Of a stretch of DNA of 64,000 nt, positions 37,339 to 46,437 are shown one piece after another. A program made the position numbers and the translations under genes. Source of the stretch: an uncultured Pseudomonadota bacterium (GTDB lineage: Bacteria > Myxococcota_A > UBA796 > GCA-2862545). The DNA is taken from contig CAIOSP010000146.1 of assembly GCA_903861005.1 (NCBI GenBank), forward strand, positions 1 through 64,000, read 5' to 3'. Each line of letters begins with the position of its first letter. The first letter of the stretch is position 1. Under the pieces are notes generated by a model. The model had not been told where the DNA came from. It saw only the letters and a list, made by a program, of their open reading frames with translations, and did no database searches.

Positions 37339-38046
37339 ATGGTCGTTCACGTCTCTCCGCACGGATGGAACCGCGTTCTTGTCGCGTGGGTCGCTGCTGG
37401 CGCGCTGGCGGGCTGCACCCCCGCGGACGTGCCGGACCCGGACGTCTCCGTCTACCCGCCGACCAGCCTGGAGCTGTCGCCGCTCGCGTACTCGGACTCC
37501 GCCGCGGAGTGGCACAACGTCTCCATCCTCAACCAGACCTGGTACAACCTGGACGTGAAGGACGTGGAGCTGCGGGATGTCTCCACAGACGTCGCGGCCA
37601 CGCTGCCGGAGGGCACGCAGGCAGGCGGCGCGGCCTTCCTCGAGGTCCAGGGTGTCCCGGCCGGCACGGTGGGCCTTGTGCTGGCGCCGCGTCAGAGCGT
37701 CTCCCTCCAGGTCCGCGTGGCCAGCGCCACGCAGGTCCCCCGCGAGCTCTGGACCGACAGCAAGTACGTCGCGCTGCTCCACTTCCAGGTGGGCGGCAGC
37801 GGCGTGGTCGACGCCGAGACCAACACCACCGACATCAATTCGTACCGCTCCATCACCAAGGAGATCCAACTCTCCTTCGAGCTGAACTGCGATCTCGACG
37901 GCGACGGCGTGGAGGCGGAGGTCTGCAGTGGCGCGGACTGCGATGACCACAGCTCAGCGATCGGCCCCAACGTGGACGAGGCCTGCGACGGCTTCGACAA
38001 CAACTGCTCTGGCTTGATCGACGAGGGTTGCCCGGCCTCCCCATGA
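37339..38046 (+). CDS. lipoprotein with C-terminal MopE-type metal-binding motif
   Basis: 235 residues. The signal peptide ends in lipobox LAGC, giving an envelope lipoprotein. The middle is a beta-sandwich-like domain. The C-terminus has CDLDGDGV...CSGADCDDHSSAIGP followed by EACDGFDNNCSGLIDEGC, the MopE-like Cys/Asp motif that binds metals (copper or calcium by family). GAGGAG lies 8 bases before the ATG. Its stop overlaps the start of the radical SAM gene (ATGA). Confidence 0.88.
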   Translation: MVVHVSPHGWNRVLVAWVAAGALAGCTPADVPDPDVSVYPPTSLELSPLAYSDSAAEWHNVSILNQTWYNLDVKDVELRDVSTDVAATLPEGTQAGGAAFLEVQGVPAGTVGLVLAPRQSVSLQVRVASATQVPRELWTDSKYVALLHFQVGGSGVVDAETNTTDINSYRSITKEIQLSFELNCDLDGDGVEAEVCSGADCDDHSSAIGPNVDEACDGFDNNCSGLIDEGCPASP

Positions 38047-40646
38047 ACCGACTCGTGAACGTGGGTGACGTACTCGAGCAGGAGATCCTGCCGATCGTCG
38101 AAAAGGCATCGCGCTACCTGGGCACTGAGGTCAACGCCGTCCACAAGGACAAGGCGTCGGTCGAGGTGCGCATCGCGCTGGCGTTCCCAGATCTGTACGA
38201 TCTGGGCTTGGGCAACCTGGGCCTGCACGTGCTGTACGCATGCGTGAACCGGCTGCCGTGGGCTTGGTGCGAGCGCACCTACGCGCCCGGCCGAGACATG
38301 GAGGACGCCCTCCGCGAGCGCGGCCTCCCGCTGTTCGCGCTGGAGAGCAAGGACGGCCTGGGCGTGTTCGACGGCATCGGCTTCACGCTGCAGAGCGAGC
38401 TGACCTACACGAACATCCTCAACATCCTAGACATGTCGCACATCGCCATGCGCACCGCGGACCGCGGCGAGCATGACCCGCTGACCTTCGCGGGCGGGCC
38501 CGCGGTGTTCAACCCTGAGCCGCTCTCGCCGTTCATGGACTTCTTCGTGATCGGCGACGGCGAGGACGCGATCCTCGAGATCGTCGAGGTGCTGCGCGCC
38601 ACGCGCGGACAGACCCGCGCGCAGCGCCTGCTGGCCATGTCCAAGCTGGAAGGCGTGTACGTCCCGGCGCTCTACCCGTTCGACGTCATGCCAGACGGCA
38701 GCGTGCTCCCCGCGGTGGGCGCGCCCAAGATCCGCAAGCGCGTGACCCGGGATCTGAACGGCGCCACATTCCCCACGGACTACATCATCCCGTACACCCA
38801 GCTGGTGCACGACCGCATCAGCTTGGAGGTCCTGCGCGGCTGCACCCAAGGGTGCCGGTTCTGCCAGGCCGGCATGGTGACCCGCCCCGTGCGCGAGCGC
38901 AGCCTGGAGAAGGTGGACGAGCTGCTCCGGCGCACGCTGGACGCCACCGGCTACGAGGAGGTGGGCCTGGTGAGCCTGTCCACCTGCGACTACAGCCGGG
39001 TGCGGCAGCTGGTCGAGAACACGGTGGAGGCCGTGCGCGACGAGCACGTCAGCGTCAGCCTGCCCTCGCTGCGGCTGGACAGCTTCTCGGTAGAGCTGGC
39101 AGACATGGTCGCCGAGACCCGCCGCACCGGCTTGACCGTCGCCCCAGAGGCCGCCAGCCCGCGCCTGCGCGCCGTGATCAACAAGTGGATCCCGGACGAA
39201 GACCTGCTGAACATGGCGCACCGCGCGTTCGAGCTCAAGTGGGACCACGTGAAGCTCTACTTCATGATCGGCCTGCCCACCGAACGCGACGACGACATCG
39301 TCGCCATCGCGGATCTGGCCCGACGCACGCTTGAGGTGGGCCGAAAGGTCAACAAGCGCGCGAGCGTGAATCTGGGCGTGTCGACGTTCGTGCCCAAGCC
39401 GTTCACCCCGTTCCAGTGGTCGGCGCAGATCAGCTACGACGAGACCGTCCGTCGTCAGGACGTCCTGGTGGCGGTGTTGCCACGCCAGGGCGTGAAGTTC
39501 GGCCGCCACCACCCGGAGGAGACCTTCCTCGAGGGCCTGATCTCACGCGGGGACAGGCGCGTGGGGGACTTGCTGGAGGCCGCCTGGAAGCGCGGCTGCC
39601 GGTTCGACGCCTGGAGCGAGCACCTGAACTTCGGCGCGTGGAAGAAGGCGATCGAGGACGTCGGCTTTGACGTCGTTCACGCCATCCGCGAGCGCGATCT
39701 GGACGAGCGCCTGCCCTGGGACCACCTGGACATGCTGGTCGACAAGAGCTGGTTCCAGGAGGACTACAAGCGCGCGCTCGAGCTCAAGCACGCCGAGGAC
39801 TGCCGCCACAAGCGCTGTCACAAGTGCGGCGTGATCGACAAGGAGCGCGACCTCTGCGCGACCATGCTCCGCGACAACGTGGCGAGCCGCAAGTCGGAGT
39901 CGGAGTGGACCCGCAAGCCTCCGTCCGAATCCCCTGCGCCCAAGGCGACGGTGCAGCGGGTTTGGCTGCGCATCGGGCGGACGGGCGTGGCTCGATACCT
40001 GTCGCACCTGGAGTCGCTGAGCGCGTGGGTTCGGGCGCTGCGCCGCGCGAAGACGCCGATCGGGTACAGCCAGGGCTTCCACCCGCACCCGTCGATCGCG
40101 TTCAGCGCCGCGCCGCCGCAGGGCGAAGAGAGCGTCGGCGACTACCTCGACATGGATCTGACCCGTCGCGTGGACGTGCCGGAGCTGATCGCGTCGCTGC
40201 GCCGCGTCCTGCCGGACGGGTTTGACGTGCTGGACGGGGCTGAGGTCCCGCTGAAGTCGCCGTCGCTGATGTCGGTGAACGCGGGCGGGGTGTACGTGCT
40301 CCGCTTCCCGGACCAGACGGACGCCAGCCTAGCGGCCCGCGTCGAGCAGCTCCTGGCGGCCGATCGCATCCTGGCCACGCGCCGGTCCAAGGCCGCCCGT
40401 GGGCCGGGCTCGGATGGCACCATCCAGGTCGACATCCGGCCCATGATCCACGAGATCGTCCCGCACCCTGACCGCGTCCCGGCGGTGAGGGTTGTGCTGC
40501 GGGACGTGGACGGAAAGCCGGCCAAGGCGGGGGAGGTGGCACGCTTGCTCACCGACCGCCCCGAGGCTGCGCGCATCCTCCGCGTGGAGACCCTGCGGCG
40601 CGATGGGGATGCGTACAGCGGCATCGGAGATTCTCTCCCACGCTGA
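38043..40646 (+). CDS. B12-binding radical SAM protein fused to a DUF2344 domain
   Basis: 867 residues combining, in order, a B12-binding-like N-terminal domain (PDLYDLGLGNLGLHVLY), a radical SAM core with the 4Fe-4S motif C-T-Q-G-C-R-F-C, a Cys cluster (RHKRCHKCGVIDKERDLC) and a C-terminal DUF2344 (radical SAM-linked) domain with ARYLSHLE and GFHPHPSIAFS. In other bacteria the TIGR03960 and TIGR03936 families are separate neighbouring genes or a fusion; both are here. The substrate is unknown; a methylation or cyclisation of a translation factor or ribosomal target is possible by neighbourhood in other genomes. Coupled to the lipoprotein upstream. Confidence 0.9.
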   Translation: MNRLVNVGDVLEQEILPIVEKASRYLGTEVNAVHKDKASVEVRIALAFPDLYDLGLGNLGLHVLYACVNRLPWAWCERTYAPGRDMEDALRERGLPLFALESKDGLGVFDGIGFTLQSELTYTNILNILDMSHIAMRTADRGEHDPLTFAGGPAVFNPEPLSPFMDFFVIGDGEDAILEIVEVLRATRGQTRAQRLLAMSKLEGVYVPALYPFDVMPDGSVLPAVGAPKIRKRVTRDLNGATFPTDYIIPYTQLVHDRISLEVLRGCTQGCRFCQAGMVTRPVRERSLEKVDELLRRTLDATGYEEVGLVSLSTCDYSRVRQLVENTVEAVRDEHVSVSLPSLRLDSFSVELADMVAETRRTGLTVAPEAASPRLRAVINKWIPDEDLLNMAHRAFELKWDHVKLYFMIGLPTERDDDIVAIADLARRTLEVGRKVNKRASVNLGVSTFVPKPFTPFQWSAQISYDETVRRQDVLVAVLPRQGVKFGRHHPEETFLEGLISRGDRRVGDLLEAAWKRGCRFDAWSEHLNFGAWKKAIEDVGFDVVHAIRERDLDERLPWDHLDMLVDKSWFQEDYKRALELKHAEDCRHKRCHKCGVIDKERDLCATMLRDNVASRKSESEWTRKPPSESPAPKATVQRVWLRIGRTGVARYLSHLESLSAWVRALRRAKTPIGYSQGFHPHPSIAFSAAPPQGEESVGDYLDMDLTRRVDVPELIASLRRVLPDGFDVLDGAEVPLKSPSLMSVNAGGVYVLRFPDQTDASLAARVEQLLAADRILATRRSKAARGPGSDGTIQVDIRPMIHEIVPHPDRVPAVRVVLRDVDGKPAKAGEVARLLTDRPEAARILRVETLRRDGDAYSGIGDSLPR

Positions 40647-40789
40647 AACCCGCGGCGTTTCTCGCCTTTTGTTTATGCTCCTGGATCGGTTTTTCCGAAA
40701 TGCTCTAAAGGTCTATCGGGACAAGACGATCGCAGGATATGCTTTCCCAGACCAAGGCTCTCGCGCCTCCCCGGGCGCACGAGGTGATG
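40647..40789. promoter_or_regulatory. A+T-richer leader upstream of the beta-helix gene
   Basis: About 140 bases between the radical SAM and MYXO-CTERM genes are clearly less GC-rich than the coding flanks. A short GGCG/CGCC hairpin followed by TTTTGTTT near 40660-40680 could be a weak terminator, and the following TTTTTCC...TCTAAAGG...GGATATGCT stretch could hold a promoter. No single box set is convincing. Confidence 0.35.
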
Positions 40790-43700
40790 ATGCGTTTCCC
40801 TGTCATGGCTGCCGCTCTGCTCGTCTCCAATGTCGCGTTCGCGCGACAGTGGGTCGTGGATCCGTCCAAGGTCGACGACCTCGTCACCCAGCTCTCCAAC
40901 GCGCGTGATGGCGACATCCTCGCCCTGGACCCTGGCGTGCACACGCTGACCCAGCCGATCACCGTGAACGTCAACATCACCATCACGGGCCTGCACACCC
41001 CCCGGGAAGTGGACGACAGCTCGGTCGGCGACTCCAGCGTCCTGTACTTCGACGTCCATACCGATAGCTGGACCGGTACGGACGTCGGCGTCATCAAGGT
41101 CGCCGCGGGCAAGACGCTGACCTTCCAGGACATCGAGTTCCGGGAGAAGGAGCTGCTCTGCACCGACGGCGTCGACAACGACGGCAACGGCCTGGGCGAC
41201 GACGCCGACCCTGCCTGCGACGCGCCGAGCGACACCGCCGCGGGCGGCGTGGGCCCGCCCACGGTCAACCCCGGCGAGCTGCGCGCGTTCTACCTGGTGG
41301 GCGCGACCACGCCGACCGGCCCGACCGCCACGCTGAACATGGTCCGCACCCAGCTGCAGGGCTGGTCCATCGGCATCAAGGGCGGCGCGATCTACGCCAG
41401 CTCCCGCACCAAACTGAACATCACGGACTCGCTCGTGCTGTTCAACCGCGGCCTGCTCGCCCCCAACGCGGCGGGCGGCGGCGATGGTGGCCAGGGCTCG
41501 ATCTACGCGACCACCAGCGCCAACGTCACCATCCGTGGCACGCGCTTCGAGAAGAACGCGGCCCGCTACGGCGGCGCGGTGTACGTCGCGGACGGCACCC
41601 ACCTGCTCGTCCAGAACTCGGCGTTCCACGTGAACAGCGGTGAGGACGGCGGCGCCATCTTCGCCGAGAACTCCTACGTCGACGTCAGCCAGACCTACTT
41701 CGTGTCGAACGACGCCACCCTGGACGCGTTCGGCGGCGGCCAACTCTGGCTCGAGTACGAGGGCGGCGCGATCTACACCGAAGACTCGGTGCTGAGCCTG
41801 ACCAACAACATCTTCCTTCAGAACAAGGCCAAGACCTGGGGCGCCGCGATCACCGCGCACCGCTCGCTCGGTGGCTCCAACCCGCCGGAGATCCTGAACA
41901 ACACGTTCGTCGAGAACAAGGCCAGCCTGCAGGGTGGGTCGGAGTGCTTCTTCAACGGCACCGACTTCATCTACCGCAACAACATCGCGTACGGTGAGTC
42001 CACTGGCGTGCTCGGCGCCACCAACTGGATCCTCGGCCAGTACCCCGACGCGCACTACAACAACTTCCCGACGCTCGCTGGCGTGGTGCCTGCCGTGTTC
42101 ACGGCGCAGCTGTCCGTCTTCAACGTCGACACGTCGACCAACCTGTTCGACGACCCGCTGTTCGTCTACTACCGCCCGGATGACGGCGGCTCCTTCCAGG
42201 AGCACGACGAGTGGCGCATCTGGCAGTTCTGGCTGCACCCGAACTCCCCGCTGATCGACGCCGGCGACCCCTCCATCCTCGACGTGGTCGGCGGCCAGTC
42301 GGACATCGGCGCGTACGGCGGCCCCGGCGCCGCGGTCCGTGACGACGATCTGGACGGCTGGGTCGACATCTACGACTGCAACGACCAGGACGCGACCATC
42401 AAGCCGTACGCCCAGGAGCTGTGCGACGACGTCGACAACGACTGCAACGGCGTGGTCGACGACCTCGAGCACCGCTGGTTCGCGGACCGCGACTTCGACA
42501 GCTACGGCAACTCGTCCGAGTACGTCGACGCTTGCCCCACGGACGTCCTGCCCTCGTTGGGCTCGAACGGCCGCTGGGTGCTGGTCGGTGGCGACTGCAA
42601 CCCGACCAACGCGCAGGTCAGCCCGGGCCGCGCCGAGTTCTGCGACGGCATCGACAACAACTGCGACGGCAGCATCGACAACGGCCTGCCCACCGGCACG
42701 GTCTGGTACGTCGACAACGACCACGACGGCTTCGGCCGCGTCTCCGCGAACGGCTCGGTGCAGGGCTCGTGCCCCCCGAACACCGAGTACGCGAACTGGT
42801 CGCCGTTCAACACGGACTGCAAGGACACCAACGCGGACATCCACCCGCTGATCACGTCTGCGACCCGCGTGCATCCGCCGCTGGCCGACGCGGCTGAGGA
42901 GGCGTCTGAGCTCGACCGTGACCCGGCGTTCGTCGGCGACGGCATCGACGAGGACTGTGACCTGGTCGACCTGTGCTACTCCGACGCGGACGACGACAAG
43001 TTCGGCGACCGTGGCGTGGAGGGCGAGCCGCCCCCCGTCATCCCCGACAACAACCTGTCCTGCCGCGATCGCAGCCTGACCTACACGGCCGAGAACTCGC
43101 TCGACTGTGACGACGCGGACCGCACTGTCAACCCCGAGGCCAACGAGGTCACGGGCGACGGCCTCGACCAGAACTGCGACGGCCACGACCAGTGCTACGT
43201 CGACGAGGACGGCGACAGCTTCGGCAACGATCAGGTCGTGCTGTCGGCCGGCAGCACCTGCGGCGAGGGCGACGACCCCACCGCGGACCGCACCGGCGAC
43301 TGCGACGACTCCACCCTGACCGGCCCCGCCTCCCGCCCCGGCGCGCAGGAGGTCTGCGACGGCCTGGACAACAACTGCAACGGCGAGATCGACGAGGTCA
43401 GCAGCCCTGACGCCACCGTCTGGTTCCTCGACGCCGACGGCGACCTCTGGGGCGACGTGAAGTTCCAGATCAAGGCCTGCGGCCAGCCCATTGGCTACGT
43501 CGCCCAGTCGGGTGACTGCAACGACGCCGAGAACCGCACCTACCCGCAGAACCAGGAGGTCTGTGACGGCCTGGACAACAACTGCGTGTCTGGCATCGAC
43601 GAGAACGCGGCGGTCGATGTCTTCACCTGGTACCAGGACGTCGATGGCGACGGCTACGGCAACAAGAACCTCGTGACCCAGTCCTGCGTGGCGCCGACCG

Positions 43701-43891
43701 ACGGCACCTGGATCAAGGCCGGCACGCCGCTCGACTGCGATGACGCCAGCGTGGACGTCGGTCCGTGCCCTGACCCCATCTGCGCGACCGGGGCCGGCTG
43801 CTCGCAGCAGGGCCTCGGCGGCATGGCACCCTACGGCATCCCGATGGCGGCCCTGGCGTTCATGCGCCGCCGCCGCCGCGCCGCCAAGTAG
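40790..43891 (+). CDS. exported right-handed beta-helix protein with MopE-type repeats and MYXO-CTERM-like end
   Basis: 1033 residues: a signal peptide (MRFPVMAAALLVSNVAFA), then about 500 residues of parallel beta-helix repeats (N-x-x-T-x-x-G and GGAxYVADG patterns, as in pectate-lyase-like and polymorphic outer-membrane proteins), then MopE-type metal-binding repeats rich in CDGxDNNCDG and DxDxDGxG, and a C-terminal CSQQGLGGM-hydrophobic-RRRRR tag. Probably a large surface protein that binds metal and carbohydrate or other polymers. The second of two tandem ATGs is chosen for spacing from GAGG and the signal peptide start. Function unknown in detail. Confidence 0.88.
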   Translation: MRFPVMAAALLVSNVAFARQWVVDPSKVDDLVTQLSNARDGDILALDPGVHTLTQPITVNVNITITGLHTPREVDDSSVGDSSVLYFDVHTDSWTGTDVGVIKVAAGKTLTFQDIEFREKELLCTDGVDNDGNGLGDDADPACDAPSDTAAGGVGPPTVNPGELRAFYLVGATTPTGPTATLNMVRTQLQGWSIGIKGGAIYASSRTKLNITDSLVLFNRGLLAPNAAGGGDGGQGSIYATTSANVTIRGTRFEKNAARYGGAVYVADGTHLLVQNSAFHVNSGEDGGAIFAENSYVDVSQTYFVSNDATLDAFGGGQLWLEYEGGAIYTEDSVLSLTNNIFLQNKAKTWGAAITAHRSLGGSNPPEILNNTFVENKASLQGGSECFFNGTDFIYRNNIAYGESTGVLGATNWILGQYPDAHYNNFPTLAGVVPAVFTAQLSVFNVDTSTNLFDDPLFVYYRPDDGGSFQEHDEWRIWQFWLHPNSPLIDAGDPSILDVVGGQSDIGAYGGPGAAVRDDDLDGWVDIYDCNDQDATIKPYAQELCDDVDNDCNGVVDDLEHRWFADRDFDSYGNSSEYVDACPTDVLPSLGSNGRWVLVGGDCNPTNAQVSPGRAEFCDGIDNNCDGSIDNGLPTGTVWYVDNDHDGFGRVSANGSVQGSCPPNTEYANWSPFNTDCKDTNADIHPLITSATRVHPPLADAAEEASELDRDPAFVGDGIDEDCDLVDLCYSDADDDKFGDRGVEGEPPPVIPDNNLSCRDRSLTYTAENSLDCDDADRTVNPEANEVTGDGLDQNCDGHDQCYVDEDGDSFGNDQVVLSAGSTCGEGDDPTADRTGDCDDSTLTGPASRPGAQEVCDGLDNNCNGEIDEVSSPDATVWFLDADGDLWGDVKFQIKACGQPIGYVAQSGDCNDAENRTYPQNQEVCDGLDNNCVSGIDENAAVDVFTWYQDVDGDGYGNKNLVTQSCVAPTDGTWIKAGTPLDCDDASVDVGPCPDPICATGAGCSQQGLGGMAPYGIPMAALAFMRRRRRAAK
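42370..43780 (+). repeat. MopE-type metal-binding motif repeat array (about seven copies)
   Basis: Within the beta-helix protein, units of about 60-80 codons recur: CNDQDATIKP / ELCDDVDNDCNG, EFCDGIDNNCDG, DGIDEDCD, DGLDQNCDG, EVCDGLDNNCNGEIDE and EVCDGLDNNCVSGIDE, interleaved with W/CY-x-D-x-D-x-D-x-[FWY]-G strands. Cys and Asp positions are kept while the rest varies, which is typical of Ca- or Cu-binding adhesive repeats in Myxococcota. Codons inside copies also vary, so these are old repeats, not recent duplications. Confidence 0.85.
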
Positions 43892-43915
43892 TCACGCGCC
43901 CTCGGGCGTGACCTC

Positions 43916-43949
43916 AAGGGCTCGCAGGGTGACACCTGCGGGCTCTTTT
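43916..43949 (+). terminator. intrinsic terminator after the beta-helix gene
   Basis: AAGGGCTCGCAGG and CCTGCGGGCTCTT form a 13-bp stem with two G-U pairs and a 6-base loop (GTGACA), followed by a TTTT run. A further GTCACGC/GCGTGAC hairpin overlaps the stop codon just upstream (43891-43912). This is the clearest rho-independent terminator in the window. Confidence 0.8.
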
Positions 43950-44061
43950 CGCTTTCTACGGGCTCAGGGCGGATGCGCACGAGCGGCCTGCTCGGCCGGC
44001 GCTCGGGGGCTCGGGAGGCGTGGGCCCTTCGCGGTCGGAGGTCGGACGTCCGCTGTCCGGA

Positions 44062-44856
44062 TCAGCCGTCCGCCGCCTGCGCGTGCTCCCGCAGGAGCGC
44101 GTTCACCAAGTCCGGCATCTGCGCGGTGACGCCGTGCCCGCCGTTGGGGATCGACACCAGCCGGGCGCCGGGGATCGCGCGGGCGAGCGCGTCGCTGCAG
44201 CGCGGCGGGACGAGGATGTCCGCGTCGGGGCGGATCACCAGGGTGGGCAGCCCAGCAAGCTTGTGCAGCTGCGACTCGGTCCGGTGGGTCAGGATGGACG
44301 CCAGCTGCACCAAGCGTGTGCGACCGGCCGCGGGTTCGGCGATCTCCTCGAAGGCGCCTTGCGCCACCGGCGCCTGGCCTGGCGGGTAGAGCAGCTGCTT
44401 GAGCACCTCAAGGCGCTCGGCCCCGGACGACGCGTTCGCCTTGCGGAACAGGCGCAGGGCCTGGAGGGAGGGGAGCGTGCGGTGCGGCCCGCCGCCGGCG
44501 TGCGTGGCGACCAGCGAGAGGCTCCGCACGCGCGCGCGGTGGTGGAGCGCGATGTGCTGCGCGGTCATGCCGCCCATGCTCACGCCGACGATGTGGGCGT
44601 CGGCCCAGCCCAGCTCGTCCATCAGGCCCACAGCGTCCGCCGCCAGCTCGCCCAGGCCGACGCGCAGCGTGCCCGCGGTGGACTCACCGATGCCGCGGTT
44701 GTCGAAGCAGCACACCGTGAAGTCGGACTTGAGGCCCGCCATCTGGTGGCGCCAGGCGACGCGCTGCATGCCAAAGCCCATCAGGAAGAGCATGGGCGGG
44801 CCTTGGCCCTCCAGGTCGTAGCCGACCACATGCCCACGAACGGTCACTTGAGCCAA
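44062..44856 (-). CDS. alpha/beta hydrolase (esterase-like)
   Basis: A 264-residue hydrolase of the canonical fold: oxyanion region LMGFGMQR, FDNRGIGES, nucleophile elbow GVSMGG, an Asp in IRPDADILV and His in NGGHGV. It resembles carboxylesterases, 3-oxoadipate enol-lactonases and similar small hydrolases; no substrate is evident. The TTG start follows AGGAG by 7 bases and begins 4 bases after the stop of the sulfatase-like gene, which shares its operon. Confidence 0.85.
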   Translation of the reverse strand: MAQVTVRGHVVGYDLEGQGPPMLFLMGFGMQRVAWRHQMAGLKSDFTVCCFDNRGIGESTAGTLRVGLGELAADAVGLMDELGWADAHIVGVSMGGMTAQHIALHHRARVRSLSLVATHAGGGPHRTLPSLQALRLFRKANASSGAERLEVLKQLLYPPGQAPVAQGAFEEIAEPAAGRTRLVQLASILTHRTESQLHKLAGLPTLVIRPDADILVPPRCSDALARAIPGARLVSIPNGGHGVTAQMPDLVNALLREHAQAADG

Positions 44857-44860
44857 GGCG

Positions 44861-46327
44861 TCACTCCTGATCGGCGGGGGGCGGCTTGGGGGCGTCCTTG
44901 GTGGGAGGCGGCGCCTCCTCGACGTAGCCGAGCTGCCGCAGGCGCTCGATCTCCGCGTCCGACAGCTTCTCGCGGTGGCCGCCGAGCTCCTTGCCGCGCG
45001 CGATCTGCGCGTCCACCAGCGCCTTGCCCTCGGACACGCAGGGGTCGAGCCGGGCGGCGTCCGTCACCGGCGCGAGCTCGTACGGGTCGGACGCGTGGTC
45101 CCACAGCGACGTGGTCCCGTCTGCCGCCCACTCGCACTTGAAGGTGTCGCTCGTCAGCGTGTAGGTCTGCGGCACGCCGAACTTGAGCTGGCGGATGCTG
45201 GTCTGGCTCAACACGCCGCGCGGCGTGTAGTCCGCGGCGAGCACGTCCTTGCCGCTGGCCTGGGCCAGGAACTCGGCCTCGCCGGGCAGGTCGACCAGGC
45301 CCAGGGCGGTGGGGAAGACGTCGGGCATGGAGAGCACGCCGGGGACGCGCCGCGCCGCCGCGCCCGGGGCGATCACCAGCAGCGGCGAGTGCAGCTGCTC
45401 CTCCCAGACCAAGCCGTGGCCGGGCTCGTTGTGCTGGTTCAGGCCTTCGCCGTGGTCGCCGACGAGGACGATCAGCGTCTTGTCGAGGCGGCCGCGCGCG
45501 GCCAGCCCGTCGAACAGCCGGGTGAGCTGGTTGTCCATGAAGCGGAGCTCGGCGTCGTAGGCGTCCATCGCGCCGCGGGCGTTGACCTGCTCGCCGGTGG
45601 GGCGGTGGGTCACGCGCGCCACCTGGTGCGACTCCATCCAGTCACGGATGGCGCCGCCGTCCTGATCGAAGCCCTCTCGGAAGCGCGCGGGCGCGGTCCA
45701 GGGGTTGTGCGGGTCGTAGTAGTGGACCCAGAGGAGCATGGGCGTGCGCGGCGCGTCGGCCACCCAGCGCAGGGCGGCGTCGGTGGTCTGGTCGCCCGAT
45801 CGCTCGGCCTTGGGCGCGGCGTTGAAGGTCTGAAAGCCGCGCTGGATGCCCGAGTCCGTGTTGAGCGGCGCGGCGGAGGTGAACGCGGCGGTCTGGTAGC
45901 CATGCGCGGCGAGGATCGACACCAGGCTCTGCAGATGGTCGGACGGGATGAAGCGCTCGCCGCCATGCTCCACGTTGCCCAGGACGCCGTGCTCGTGCGG
46001 CCAGACGCCCGTCAGCAGCGACGTGTGGGACGGCAGCGTCGTCGCCATGGGCACGATCAGGCGGTCGAACACCAGCGCGCCGTCCGCGAGCGCCTCCAGG
46101 CCGGGCATGGTGTCGCGGAAGTACCCGTAGCGCTTGAGGTGATCGGCGCGGGTGGTGTCGAGCGTGATCAGCACCACGTCGGGCGAGTTGGTCGAGGCGG
46201 GCGGGGGCGCGTCCGGCGCGGCCTCAGGCTCAGGCGGCGGGAGCGCAGCGGGCTCGAACCACGCGCAGGCGGTGAAGGTGGCGATCGAGGCCGCGACCAC
46301 GGCGAGCATCGGACGGGAGGGGGACAT
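44861..46327 (-). CDS. sulfatase-superfamily lipoprotein 1 (Thr at nucleophile position)
   Basis: 488 residues with an N-terminal signal ending in a Cys (TFTAC, lipobox-like), then the alkaline phosphatase/sulfatase fold: ITLDTTRADHLKRYGY (first metal-binding Asp), TTLPSHTSLLTG (nucleophile site), GDHGEGLNQHNEPGH (metal-binding Asp-His) and the LRQLGY ending common in this group. Sulfatases need a Cys or Ser converted to formylglycine in C/S-x-P-x-R; here it is Thr with His at the Arg site, as in phosphotransferases and phosphatases of the superfamily. May act on envelope lipids or polysaccharides. Confidence 0.85.
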   Translation of the reverse strand: MSPSRPMLAVVAASIATFTACAWFEPAALPPPEPEAAPDAPPPASTNSPDVVLITLDTTRADHLKRYGYFRDTMPGLEALADGALVFDRLIVPMATTLPSHTSLLTGVWPHEHGVLGNVEHGGERFIPSDHLQSLVSILAAHGYQTAAFTSAAPLNTDSGIQRGFQTFNAAPKAERSGDQTTDAALRWVADAPRTPMLLWVHYYDPHNPWTAPARFREGFDQDGGAIRDWMESHQVARVTHRPTGEQVNARGAMDAYDAELRFMDNQLTRLFDGLAARGRLDKTLIVLVGDHGEGLNQHNEPGHGLVWEEQLHSPLLVIAPGAAARRVPGVLSMPDVFPTALGLVDLPGEAEFLAQASGKDVLAADYTPRGVLSQTSIRQLKFGVPQTYTLTSDTFKCEWAADGTTSLWDHASDPYELAPVTDAARLDPCVSEGKALVDAQIARGKELGGHREKLSDAEIERLRQLGYVEEAPPPTKDAPKPPPADQE

Positions 46328-46437
46328 CGGGTTCGACCTGTCCTGGATCCACACCATGTACCGCGAGCCTCGCGCCCACGCTTGCTGTGGACCATTGCGT
46401 TTCCGCGGGGCAAGGTGTTGCGCCCTTCGGAGTCTCC

